From contig NZ_VAJM01000015.1 in the NCBI RefSeq assembly GCF_005771675.1, positions 119,285 through 183,284 on the forward strand: 64,000 nucleotides of DNA, written 5' to 3'. Below are positions 51,946 to 60,404 of the stretch, in pieces (the first letter of the stretch is position 1; every line of letters begins with the position of its first letter). Below the pieces are notes generated by a model. That model saw only the letters and a list, made by a program, of their open reading frames with translations. It was not told the DNA's origin and did not search any database. The DNA comes from Hymenobacter jeollabukensis (GTDB lineage Bacteria > Bacteroidota > Bacteroidia > Cytophagales > Hymenobacteraceae). A program made the translations under genes and the position numbers.

Positions 51946-53763
51946 ATGCTGCCTATCCTGCCTTCCCTTGCCCCTAGCCGTCGCCTGCACGAAGAGTTTC
52001 TGGACGAAGAAGTGCGCCTGCAAGTGGAGGATTTTCGGCAAAAGGCTGAAACCAGCGCCTGTGTCCTACGTGACACGCACGAGGAATTATTTGTAGCACT
52101 CTACCTAGGCCACGATGCAGGCGGCCACGCCATCTTGGGCTTCCGAGCAGGCGCACCCCTGCCGCGTTTGCGCGAATATTGTCTGGCTCTGCTCCCTCCT
52201 GACCACCTGTCTCGACACCGCGATTGGCCCACTGCCCTTACCTACGCTGAGCTAGCTGCTGGGTGCCGGGCCCGGGCTGAGGTGAGCTGTGTGTGGCACA
52301 GCTTTTCCGCCACACCCGACAATCCGACGGCGCTGCAACTGGTCGGATTTAAGGGATTTACGCTGGAATTTGCTGCGTGCTTGGTGCCACGTTGCGTGGT
52401 AGTACTTGGTCCCCAACCGCCGCCGCTGGACTACCTGCGCCAGTTGCTGCGAACCGTGCGTCACACTCCTGCCCATACACCAGCTGGCTACTTGCTTGAC
52501 CTGCCCCTTACGCCTGTTGCTGCTACCGCGGCGCCCCCGCCCACTCCACAGCCGCTGAACAGTCCGCGCTTGGCCGATTTCCTGTTGGGCCAAAGTCGGC
52601 TAACACCTGCGCTGCTCGTGCAAGGTCCACCAGGCACCGGTAAAACCTATCTGCTGGCAGAAATCTGCGCCCAATTGCTGGCCCAAGGACGGCGCATCCT
52701 CGTGACCGCCCTCACCAATCGAGCCCTGCTTGAGCTGGCGACCAAGCCCCACCTAGCTCCATGGCGCGACCAGCACAAGGTACTTAAGCTGGCCCTCAGT
52801 ACGGACGAGGAGGTGGCCGCGCCCGGGCTACAAGCTGCTACGCGGCTAACGGCCCTGCCCGGAACGCTGGTATTGGCTACGTTTCACATGATGAGCGTAG
52901 GAGCAGCCGGATCGCCCGAGATTGAGGCGGCAGGTAGTGCAGAATGGTTTGATTACGTGTTGGTAGATGAAGCCAGCCAAGCCTTGCTGGCAACGCTGGC
53001 GCTGGCCCGTACCTTGGGGGAACGGCACCTCTGGGTGGGCGACACAGCCCAGTTGCCGCCCATCGTGCGTCAGCAATCCGAACGGCTGCGGGTACCCGGT
53101 GCCGTAAGCGGCATTCGCACCGTGCATGACTATGCAGGTCTGCCTAGCTTTCGCCTCACCCATACGCACCGTCTGCCGCCGAGGGCGGCCCGTTTCACGG
53201 GCCTTTTCTATGACAATACACTGGTATCAAGCGCCTCAACAACGGGCCAACTGTTACCCGGTCGGCTTTCACTCTTGCTTCGTCAAGTGTTGCACCCCGA
53301 AGGCGGCCCCACACTGGTGCCCGTAGCCATGCCACCTGGGCATGAGGCCCCGCCTACTATGCTGCAGTTAGTCAAACAATTGGTAACTGATCTTTTTCAA
53401 GCAGATGAGCCATTAGCAGTAGCCGTACTCACGCACCGTCGCACGACGAACCGAGCTTTACAACGTACCCTAGCGGGGATTGCGGTTCCGGCCGGATCTG
53501 CTCTGGTCACCGACACTGTTGCCCGTGTCCAGGGGCTTACCTGTGATATCTGCCTGTATGTATTGCCGGCTGCTGGCTATACATATTCGTTAGAAGCGGC
53601 CACCTTCAACGTGGCAACCAGCCGTGCCCGGCGCCACACGCTAATAGTGGCCGATGAGAGCATAAGCGAAAATAATGGTTTGGCTGCAGGACCGGTACAG
53701 GCCTTTCTCAGTTCATTAATGCATCAGAAACCAATGCTGCTGATTGAAAGCCTCCAGCAGTAG
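51946..53763 (+). CDS. SF1B helicase, Dna2/UPF1-like, 605 aa
   Basis: Helicase motifs are clear: LLVQGPPGTGKTYLL (Walker A, 227-234), DYVLVDEASQALL (II, about 341), VGDTAQLPP (III), TDTVARVQGLTCDI (V) and FNVATSRARRHTLIV (VI). The N-terminal 200 residues have no recognised nuclease signature, unlike full Dna2. The start is ATG at 51946. It ends the McrBC-giant ATPase-helicase series on the plus strand, and its gene is followed by a convergent gene 67 bp away. It could unwind DNA or RNA produced by, or recognised by, the system. Confidence 0.82.
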   Translation: MLPILPSLAPSRRLHEEFLDEEVRLQVEDFRQKAETSACVLRDTHEELFVALYLGHDAGGHAILGFRAGAPLPRLREYCLALLPPDHLSRHRDWPTALTYAELAAGCRARAEVSCVWHSFSATPDNPTALQLVGFKGFTLEFAACLVPRCVVVLGPQPPPLDYLRQLLRTVRHTPAHTPAGYLLDLPLTPVAATAAPPPTPQPLNSPRLADFLLGQSRLTPALLVQGPPGTGKTYLLAEICAQLLAQGRRILVTALTNRALLELATKPHLAPWRDQHKVLKLALSTDEEVAAPGLQAATRLTALPGTLVLATFHMMSVGAAGSPEIEAAGSAEWFDYVLVDEASQALLATLALARTLGERHLWVGDTAQLPPIVRQQSERLRVPGAVSGIRTVHDYAGLPSFRLTHTHRLPPRAARFTGLFYDNTLVSSASTTGQLLPGRLSLLLRQVLHPEGGPTLVPVAMPPGHEAPPTMLQLVKQLVTDLFQADEPLAVAVLTHRRTTNRALQRTLAGIAVPAGSALVTDTVARVQGLTCDICLYVLPAAGYTYSLEAATFNVATSRARRHTLIVADESISENNGLAAGPVQAFLSSLMHQKPMLLIESLQQ

Positions 53764-53830
53764 GCGAATCTTAATAGTGTATGGTCCTTAAGTTTTGGCG
53801 ACATGAATAGAGCTTCCCTTGATGCTCTCG

Positions 53831-55300
53831 TTACTTAATGATTTTCAGTACAGCTGGCATGATTTTACCACCACCTTTCACTGTAACTGGGTAGCTCCCC
53901 TCATGCGCAATTGCAGCCGCCGGAAGTGAAACGAGTAACTCAGTGGAGGAAACTGCTGACGGCAACCAGGAACGGCCATTGAACTGGAGCATGGTTCCCG
54001 GTCCGAATCCCACTCCGGTGACCTTTAGCGTGAAGTCCTTTCTTCCGGCGTTTACCTCTTCTGGGGAAAGCGCAGGGATGGTAAAGGGAGCGGCTGCTAC
54101 GGAGGTTCCGTTGGCGGTGGTAAGCGTAAGGAGACCTGTAACAGCTCCTGCCGGAACAATTGCCTCAATCTGCTGAGGGTTCACGACAACGGTGGAAGAC
54201 GCCTCCACACCGTTAAAACGAACAGTAGGCACCTGACCACCCACGCTTAACGCAGTACCCATTAACATAACTTTTGTGCCGCTACCTCCAGCGTCGGGCT
54301 GTATGGAGGTGAGTTGGGGCTGAGCCGGGACCACGGTAAGCTTGGCGCCCAGAAAATCACCTGGTTTCACCGTGATCAAATAAGAGCCTGCGCGTGGTTG
54401 GGCTATTGTTGCTTTTAACTGCGTGGCTGAAACGAAGGTTGTCGGCAATGGAACACCATCGAGCAATACCTGACTACCGTTAGCAAAGCCAGCACCATTG
54501 GCAACGATCGTTGCGTTAACATCGGTCTCCTTGCGAGTGCTGGGTTCGATGGCGCCAGGTGCTAAGTGCCTGTTACTGGCCAAGCGTGATAGACCGTTTT
54601 TCTTCGTAAGCACCCGGATGCTGTCGTTGAGCAACCCCGCTGGTAAACCTGCGATGACCGTGGAGTACGTGCTGGTCAGCACGGGACAGCGCACGGAGGA
54701 GCCTATCAGAACGGCGGTAGCATCTGTCAGGTTGGTGCCCTGAATGAGCAGCTTGACGGGGGAACTAGTTTTGTCGAGCTTATAACTGGTTACCACCACC
54801 CCGTTGATTTCGCCCCATCTGCTTTCCAACTCATTTTCCAATGCGTTTAGGTAAACGGTCTCCTGAGCGCTTCCAGCAACATTGAATGCTTGATTGAGGA
54901 AGTAGTCCTCCTGAACTTTTTTTTGTTCCCCAGCCGATAGTTTATGAATGGCGTTGCGGAGATTTGACATAATCTTGTTGGCTAGCACCGAGGCGTCAAA
55001 TTCCCTCCTTTTGAACACAACAAGCGGAACAGCTTTCAGGACCACGCCGGCATCCTTGCTTGCCTTACCAGGCATCTGTATAACGACTTGTTCTTTCAAC
55101 TGCTCAGGCCCTAATCCATAATTGCCTGATACCACCAACCGATACTCTTCGTCCGCTTTGTCTGCTCTGGCGCTGGCACCGGCAAGTACACGGCTTCCGT
55201 AGGACGGTAGGCGCTCGACGATCAGCCCCTGCGCCTGGACCCAATGGGGCCCGGCACTGAGGCACACGGCCAAAAGAAAAATCCTTATTGTCCTCATCAT
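53831..55300 (-). CDS. Secreted IPT/TIG-like repeat protein, 489 aa
   Basis: A signal peptide is visible at the N-terminus (MRTIRIFLLAVCLSAG…VQAQG). The body contains repeated Ig-like (IPT/TIG) modules of about 80 residues with the pattern LTSIQPDAGGSGTKVMLMG (about 320-338) and LKVTGVGFGPGTMLQF (about 425-440). These domains bind partners or extend proteins at the cell surface. There is no lipobox and no C-terminal sorting domain. It is the last gene of a minus-strand set of exported proteins starting at 58066. ATG at 55300. Confidence 0.7.
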   Translation of the reverse strand: MMRTIRIFLLAVCLSAGPHWVQAQGLIVERLPSYGSRVLAGASARADKADEEYRLVVSGNYGLGPEQLKEQVVIQMPGKASKDAGVVLKAVPLVVFKRREFDASVLANKIMSNLRNAIHKLSAGEQKKVQEDYFLNQAFNVAGSAQETVYLNALENELESRWGEINGVVVTSYKLDKTSSPVKLLIQGTNLTDATAVLIGSSVRCPVLTSTYSTVIAGLPAGLLNDSIRVLTKKNGLSRLASNRHLAPGAIEPSTRKETDVNATIVANGAGFANGSQVLLDGVPLPTTFVSATQLKATIAQPRAGSYLITVKPGDFLGAKLTVVPAQPQLTSIQPDAGGSGTKVMLMGTALSVGGQVPTVRFNGVEASSTVVVNPQQIEAIVPAGAVTGLLTLTTANGTSVAAAPFTIPALSPEEVNAGRKDFTLKVTGVGFGPGTMLQFNGRSWLPSAVSSTELLVSLPAAAIAHEGSYPVTVKGGGKIMPAVLKIIK

Positions 55301-55411
55301 ACCTTAGACAAGCAATCGTAACCGGACAAGCTCCCATTAATACTGCTCCGGCTACCGTTTCCGTTGAGAATACACGAATCTGCAGCGGTTAACTCCGAGA
55401 GTGGCAGCCTC

Positions 55412-55672
55412 TTACTGTCGAAAACAACAATTGTCAGGGTTCCTGCCACAACAATCGGGATGCATCCGTATTCCATTCGGGCAGCTACACCCTGAGTAGT
55501 GGCGCTCTTGGGTGCCTCGTTCCATGTAGCCACGCATGCGTTTGTCGTGCTGATCTTCCAACTGCATGGTTACATCAAGTTTGCGGATGGCTTCAACCGG
55601 AACCCCTAAATCAATCGCAAGCTGCGTTAAGGTTCCTTTGGAAATGCTGGATTGTTGATCGTGTTCTGACAT
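55412..55672 (-). CDS. Small Cys-rich protein, 86 aa
   Basis: ATG at 55672; the frame would extend to a TTG four codons upstream. The first 45 residues form an acidic helix-rich part (LTQLAIDLGVPVEAIRKLDV). The last 25 hold six cysteines (CSC…CC…CC) and end CCFRQ, a pattern seen in disulfide-rich or modified peptides. No export signal or modification enzyme is visible. The gene lies between the lipoprotein gene and the IPT/TIG gene on the same strand. It might be a precursor peptide, an unrelated small protein, or a chance frame. Confidence 0.45.
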   Translation of the reverse strand: MSEHDQQSSISKGTLTQLAIDLGVPVEAIRKLDVTMQLEDQHDKRMRGYMERGTQERHYSGCSCPNGIRMHPDCCGRNPDNCCFRQ

Positions 55673-55717
55673 GGTTACAGGCAAAAAGAGGGGGGATGTT
55701 TCTGACAGCAGATTCCG

Positions 55718-56428
55718 CTACCGACGCAAAGCAATCTTTGCTGGGATGATCACGGGCGTACCGGTAGCTCCGGCAAGGGTCCCGGAGATGGCGAGAGTGT
55801 CCTGCGTCTGATTTATGTTCGGCAACACCAGCCGCGTACGCAACGCCCGGTTGGGGCTAAAGTCCAATTGTTCAGGCAGGAACACCACATCGGCATTGGC
55901 CCTAAACACAAAACGGAACCCGTAGCTCGGGTAGCCCACCGTAGCCGAGGGGAACGCTCGTACAGTGGTGCCATTGCCTACGCGACGCTTCAGTATGAAC
56001 GAGTCGGGCACAAGGCGGATTACATCCGGCAGCCGGGCCACAGGGGTAAGGACTTGCTCCGTTCGTCGCTCATTGGCCATAGCCGATAGCGTAAACGGTT
56101 GAACCGTGCGCCCTGGAAGCAGATATGTTTCGGCAACAAAGTAGTCCTCTGTTCCTTCGTAATGTCCATTCAGGGTGATCGTCTGGCTTCGGTTAGGCCA
56201 CACCCCCCAATCCGTTGTCAGGGTGATGGACACGACGTTCTTGGCCCGCAAACCAGGTGCTTGAATGGTTACCGGCAGCGTTGTGGCGCTATCGGCAACG
56301 ATGCTACCCACGCCGCCGGTAATTATTTTCAGGGGTTTGTCGTTTAGTGGGTCTGGTTCATACTGCAGGGGCGGGGCGCAGGCTCCGACACTGCAGATGA
56401 GCATCAGGTAGATCAATGGAAGTTTCAT
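55718..56428 (-). CDS. Putative lipoprotein, 236 aa
   Basis: The N-terminus is a lipoprotein signal (MKLPLIYLMLICSVGAC, lipobox SVGAC with Cys17). The rest is strand-rich and contains an Ig-like pattern (LPVTIQAPGLRAKNVVSITL). It belongs to a minus-strand set with a 542-aa exported protein 9 bp upstream and an IPT/TIG protein downstream, so it is probably an outer-membrane or periplasmic component of the same assembly. Function unknown. ATG at 56428. Confidence 0.68.
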   Translation of the reverse strand: MKLPLIYLMLICSVGACAPPLQYEPDPLNDKPLKIITGGVGSIVADSATTLPVTIQAPGLRAKNVVSITLTTDWGVWPNRSQTITLNGHYEGTEDYFVAETYLLPGRTVQPFTLSAMANERRTEQVLTPVARLPDVIRLVPDSFILKRRVGNGTTVRAFPSATVGYPSYGFRFVFRANADVVFLPEQLDFSPNRALRTRLVLPNINQTQDTLAISGTLAGATGTPVIIPAKIALRR

Positions 56429-56437
56429 AAATGCAAC

Positions 56438-58066
56438 TCAATACGATGGAACGTCCTTAACTCCAAAAATGGAATCCGTAAGTCCAGGGAACAACTTCCG
56501 GAGCCGTATGTCAATGCTAAAGCCGACGTATTGGATGCTGGCAACCCGGTAGTTTCTCTCGGCACCGCGAATTGAGGTCAACGACTGAAACCATACAGCC
56601 CCATAGTGTAAGCGGACTGTGTGGGCCAGGTTTAGGCCGAGGCCGGTGAAGAGCGAAAACTTATCGGCCACCAAATGCTTTCTGCTTTCATCCTGGCTTA
56701 AAGATTGGGCGAAAATCGGTACCCCAAACTGTAAGGTGGGAAACTGTAATAGCTTTGGGTTTGACCAGAACGGTACGTTGCTGTTTGTCGCCCTGAAGTT
56801 TACGTGGAAGCCAACAAAGGGGGCTGCGCCTGAAAAATCCGCTTTCCTGGTTAATGGGCTGCCATAGTAAATTACCCCAAAATCTGGTTTGATAAACTCA
56901 GCGTTGCGAGTGTAGAAACGGTACGAGGATGTTCCGGATCGGATAGTGTTGAATTGCAGGCCTACTGGCAGGTTGATCGATTCGAGGCAGCTATTTACGA
57001 TGTTTTGCTGCTTGTTTACAGCGTCAATATCACTTTGGATTATGGCAAGGTTTGTTGAGCATTTGTCGATATAGGAATTTAAGGTTACGATATTGTTCAG
57101 GTATTCCGGACTGAACGAAGCCGACGAGTATAAGGAATTCAATAACAGCAGGGATTGCTTAAGCTTAACCAAAACTGACAGGGTGGACTGTAAATACTCA
57201 ACCCGCTGGGCAGGTGAGTTGCTGACCACCAGATCCGTTTTGATATAAGTCTTGTACAGCTTCACTGTATCGAGCCGATACTTGCCGGTAAGGATGTCCT
57301 CCCTCCAGGTTTCGATTGTATTCATCGCGGCCAACGCAAAAGCCAACTCTTTCGCGTTTGCCTTATAGCAGCTGTCACACCCGGGCGAGTTATAATAAGG
57401 CAGGTTGGTATTCAGGAATGGACCCGTATAGGGGGTTATGCGTCCCCCGACTTTCACATTCTTAACCTGCTCTAGCTCGTTTAATTTGTTGCAGATGTCG
57501 CAGTTGGCGTTAAGGGCATTTAAATCGCGCTTTATGACCAAGCCTTTAGCCACAAATTTGTTGCGATCACGAACCACATCAGTATAGTAATAGTAAGGCC
57601 GTAAGGAATACTCTTCGTCCCTTATGTAAGCAGTTGGATCCACACAATAATTCGTAACGTACCGCAAACTGGCTATTTTCTTGTTCTTCTCCGTGGACGT
57701 CAGCAGTATGTACCGCTTATCCGGTTTCAGTGGAGGAAGATCGACTAGCAAACTCTGTTTACCGTTTTCCTCCTGTAGCGACACAAGTGACAGCGCGTTG
57801 AGGATGGCCGCGTTCTTGGGGTAAGATGTGGTTTTATCCGGTATAAAATCACCTCTTCTCGAAACCTTTATGTAGTACACGGATTTGATTGGATCTTCCT
57901 TGTCGTAAGGGATACGAACGGTAAAGGGCAGATCGTAAGGGAGCCGCTTCTCCTGTGCTGTATCCAATGAGATGGCGTAGTTCAACCTTTTGTTTTGTGC
58001 CTGAGTGGACAGGAGGATTCCCAAACAGAACGCAACGGATAGGCAGAATGTAAGTGTTGTCTTCAT
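56438..58066 (-). CDS. Exported protein, 542 aa
   Basis: A signal peptide is present (MKTTLTFCLSVAFCLGILLS…TQAQ). Several Cys pairs lie near residues 190-230 (CDICNKL, GCDSCYK), suggesting a metal site or disulfides. The middle is helical (about 280-380). The C-terminal 150 residues are strand-rich with aromatic residues (FGVIYYGSPL, LGLNLAHTVRLHYGAVWF), as in outer-membrane beta-barrels. It is the first gene of the exported minus-strand set. Not recognised beyond this; ATG at 58066. Confidence 0.65.
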   Translation of the reverse strand: MKTTLTFCLSVAFCLGILLSTQAQNKRLNYAISLDTAQEKRLPYDLPFTVRIPYDKEDPIKSVYYIKVSRRGDFIPDKTTSYPKNAAILNALSLVSLQEENGKQSLLVDLPPLKPDKRYILLTSTEKNKKIASLRYVTNYCVDPTAYIRDEEYSLRPYYYYTDVVRDRNKFVAKGLVIKRDLNALNANCDICNKLNELEQVKNVKVGGRITPYTGPFLNTNLPYYNSPGCDSCYKANAKELAFALAAMNTIETWREDILTGKYRLDTVKLYKTYIKTDLVVSNSPAQRVEYLQSTLSVLVKLKQSLLLLNSLYSSASFSPEYLNNIVTLNSYIDKCSTNLAIIQSDIDAVNKQQNIVNSCLESINLPVGLQFNTIRSGTSSYRFYTRNAEFIKPDFGVIYYGSPLTRKADFSGAAPFVGFHVNFRATNSNVPFWSNPKLLQFPTLQFGVPIFAQSLSQDESRKHLVADKFSLFTGLGLNLAHTVRLHYGAVWFQSLTSIRGAERNYRVASIQYVGFSIDIRLRKLFPGLTDSIFGVKDVPSY

Positions 58067-58712
58067 GCGGTTGCATGTTTGGTAAGTCCAAAAAAGGCGG
58101 GCAATTTTAGCTGCTCGCTTGCTTCAAGCTGCTGCTCCGTGCAAAGGCTTGTTGGGCACAGAATGATTGAGGTGGTGCATACTGAAGCGTCGACAAACAT
58201 GAACAATGCCATGTTCAGCCTACAAATGTGGAGTGTTTGCCAACTGACCGGTTGTTAAGCATTCAACTATATGGCACGCGGCAATCGCCCCAATTGCGTA
58301 AGCAGAGGACAGCCGCTAAGCTGACCCGTACCAAGCCAACCCAGGTGGCTTAGGTTGATTGTCTATCAGCTTGCTTGGTAAAGACCGTACATTACCGTTG
58401 CGGGCGCGACGCAACCTAGGGAAAGGAAGTCTGTTGCAATAGGTGCCCAGAGTTACCGCTGTCCGCCTTCACAAAGCCTGAGACGTGCTCTGGGTACCCG
58501 AACCGAAAGGTGTGTAGAAGTAGACGCGAAGCAAAGAAGTGCTATAATTTCTTTGCTTGTGCTAATATATAAAGTCTGTGAACTTTTATGTAGTACTTCC
58601 GAAATTCTTTTATTAGGTGAATGAGGGTGTGCTTACTGCCTTCGAGAGCATCAACTTTGTTGGAACCAGTTTAAGCTGATAGCAGAAGCGTCTCTTCTTT
58701 AGCGATTCCTAA
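58067..58712. other. Noncoding stretch with short inverted repeats
   Basis: No convincing gene is seen in these 646 bp. Several small palindromes occur, including AAGCCA/TGGCTT near 58340 and GTTGCG/CGCAAC near 58400, and the stronger repeat at 58529-58558. The promoter of the 542-aa exported protein should lie at the left end. Confidence 0.5.
58529..58558. promoter_or_regulatory. 10-bp perfect inverted repeat
   Basis: AAGCAAAGAA (58529-58538) and TTCTTTGCTT (58549-58558) form a perfect 10-bp inverted repeat with a 10-base AT-rich spacer. It lies about 150 bp beyond the 3' end of the small C2H2-like gene. It could be a terminator for that gene, an operator, or the end of a lost element. Confidence 0.5.
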
Positions 58713-59168
58713 TCAATTGCGGAAAGGCTTTCGGATGTTGGGACTGCTGGTTTTAGTGTATCCTTCGTGCCTCCGCATGGCCTCGCGCTCTTCTTTGCTT
58801 TCCACCGATTTCAACGCTCCAGCGACCAAGGTGCGAGCTACATAATTGGGGTGCTGCAGGCGTAAGTGCTTGGGCAGCTTCTGCTTGTTGAGTTTGGAAT
58901 TGCAAACAGGGCAACGAACCAAACTGATTGCACTACTGCCTAGTCCATTGGATTGCGGCGCATCGGCTGGAATGGGTATTGTCTTAGGTACTTCTTTAGA
59001 ATACAAGTGTTGCCGAGTAGCGTGCACAATAGCAACCAGTAGCTGACGGTCAGACAGCCGGTGCTTTGCTTTAGTTGTTTCCATTAGCTCTTGTGTGAAC
59101 GTACGGAGCTTTAAGGATAGCTGAATTTCTGCTGAAGCAGTCACGCACAGGTAGTCGGGGGATCTCAT
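58713..59168 (-). CDS. Small zinc-finger-like protein, 151 aa
   Basis: A C2H2-type finger is visible at about residues 86-106: CPVCNSKLNKQKLPKHLRLQ followed by H. The N-terminal part is helical with a basic stretch (TTKAKHRLSDRQLLVAIVHA), and the C-terminal tail is basic. This suggests a DNA-binding regulator. ATG at 59168. It lies 113 bp downstream of the tyrosine recombinase on the same strand and may act with it, but that is inference. Confidence 0.6.
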   Translation of the reverse strand: MRSPDYLCVTASAEIQLSLKLRTFTQELMETTKAKHRLSDRQLLVAIVHATRQHLYSKEVPKTIPIPADAPQSNGLGSSAISLVRCPVCNSKLNKQKLPKHLRLQHPNYVARTLVAGALKSVESKEEREAMRRHEGYTKTSSPNIRKPFRN

Positions 59169-59281
59169 AGCCCTGAGTGCAAAATAACCGCAGAAATATA
59201 TGCTTTAATGTGAATGCAACAAGTCGGATTGGCTTGTGTAAATGATAAAGTTATGAGCGGTGAAGCACCGGTAGCAGACTT

Positions 59282-60295
59282 TTAGAGCCCTAAATTCTGC
59301 GCGGCATTAAAGCTCACCACATCGTCCAGCCGCGAGTAGCGGTCAATCATTGCATCCGTCTTCTGTTTGGTCTGGTTCTTTATGAAGCGGTTGGATTGGC
59401 CGCGTAGTACCGAGACCGTAATAAAAGAGACACGCAGCGAGTGGGCCGAGTAGTTCTTCTCCGGGATTTTGAACCCTTCCTCGTCATGGTTCAGGTGTAG
59501 CTGTACTAGCCCATTTACGCGCAAAGCGGACAAACGCTTTTGGGTTGGCAGCGCCTCGCCCTTCACCTTTCCACGCTTGAGCGATACGAATAACGGTCCA
59601 GTGCTGCGGTTCAGCTGCTGGACCCAAGCACGCGTGCAGCGCACCGGGCAGAAGCTGGCCGTAGAAGCGTAGAATACCGCTTTGTCTTCGGCTTCGCCGG
59701 CCTGGTTGGTCTTGCTTTTAGGCAGGTGCACAATCAGCGCCCGTTCGGTGAACTCCAGGTGCTCCACGTTCAGGGCCACGAGTTCGGAACGGCGGAAGGC
59801 GCCAGCGAAGCCCAGCAGCAGCAGGGCCCGGTCGCGCAATCCGGCCGTGGTCGTCACGTCCAGGCGGCGAATACTCTCCTTGAGTTCCTCGACGGTAAAG
59901 GCCGGCGCCTGCTTTTGTCGCTTACCCAGCGCGCGGGTGATGCCGTCTAATACGATAGCCAACTCATCGGCGTGCACCGGTGAAGGGTAGCCGCGCAGTT
60001 GGTGGTGCTTATGGATGGCCGCCAAGTGGCGCTTGATGGTCGAGAGCTTGCGCGGGATGTCAGCCAGGTCTGCAGCGTACCGGGCCACGGTGGCCACGTC
60101 GGCTGGCAGCGGGCACAGTCCGTTCGTCTCGCAGTACAGCCCGAAGCTCTTCAGGTCGGCCGAGTACGCGAGCACCGTGTTATCGGCGCCCTCCAGGCCG
60201 AGCTTGAGGTAGCGGGCGACGTTGTCGGCTGCGGTAGCGAGTTGGGATCCCAGAGCCTGCGGCTGGTCGGGAATCCGGGCGAGTTCGGTGCTCAT
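59282..60295 (-). CDS. Tyrosine recombinase/integrase, 337 aa
   Basis: The N-terminal SAM-like domain (about residues 25-125) and catalytic domain are present. Catalytic residues are R168 or R169 (AFRRSEL), a Lys in PKSKTNQ (193 or 195), H285-x-x-R288 (HSLR) and the nucleophile Y320 (DRYSR). The second His, usually in GHxS, is replaced: the aligned text is TKQKT, giving Gln 311. That position tolerates some change, so activity is plausible. It may integrate or resolve the element carrying the island. ATG at 60295. No matching attachment sites were identified. Confidence 0.82.
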   Translation of the reverse strand: MSTELARIPDQPQALGSQLATAADNVARYLKLGLEGADNTVLAYSADLKSFGLYCETNGLCPLPADVATVARYAADLADIPRKLSTIKRHLAAIHKHHQLRGYPSPVHADELAIVLDGITRALGKRQKQAPAFTVEELKESIRRLDVTTTAGLRDRALLLLGFAGAFRRSELVALNVEHLEFTERALIVHLPKSKTNQAGEAEDKAVFYASTASFCPVRCTRAWVQQLNRSTGPLFVSLKRGKVKGEALPTQKRLSALRVNGLVQLHLNHDEEGFKIPEKNYSAHSLRVSFITVSVLRGQSNRFIKNQTKQKTDAMIDRYSRLDDVVSFNAAQNLGL

Positions 60296-60338
60296 GTGAG
60301 CAAATATAACTTAGGTATCATAATTAACACTTATGATG

Positions 60339-60372
60339 CTTAAAGTATAAATGATCTTAAAGTATAAATGAT
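60339..60372. repeat. Perfect 2 x 17-bp tandem repeat upstream of the recombinase
   Basis: CTTAAAGTATAAATGAT occurs twice in tandem (60339-60355 and 60356-60372). It lies 44 bp upstream of the recombinase start and 19 bp from the IS3 end. It could be a binding site for the recombinase or its regulator, or part of a recombination site. Confidence 0.65.
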
Positions 60373-60404
60373 ATGTACACATTGTGGGTATTGAGGTGGT
60401 CTAG

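Noticed and set aside
10000..53800. BREX, Zorya, Druantia, CBASS or retron systems
   Set aside because: No PglZ, BrxL, MotAB-like pair, DruE-like giant helicase, cyclase or reverse transcriptase was seen.
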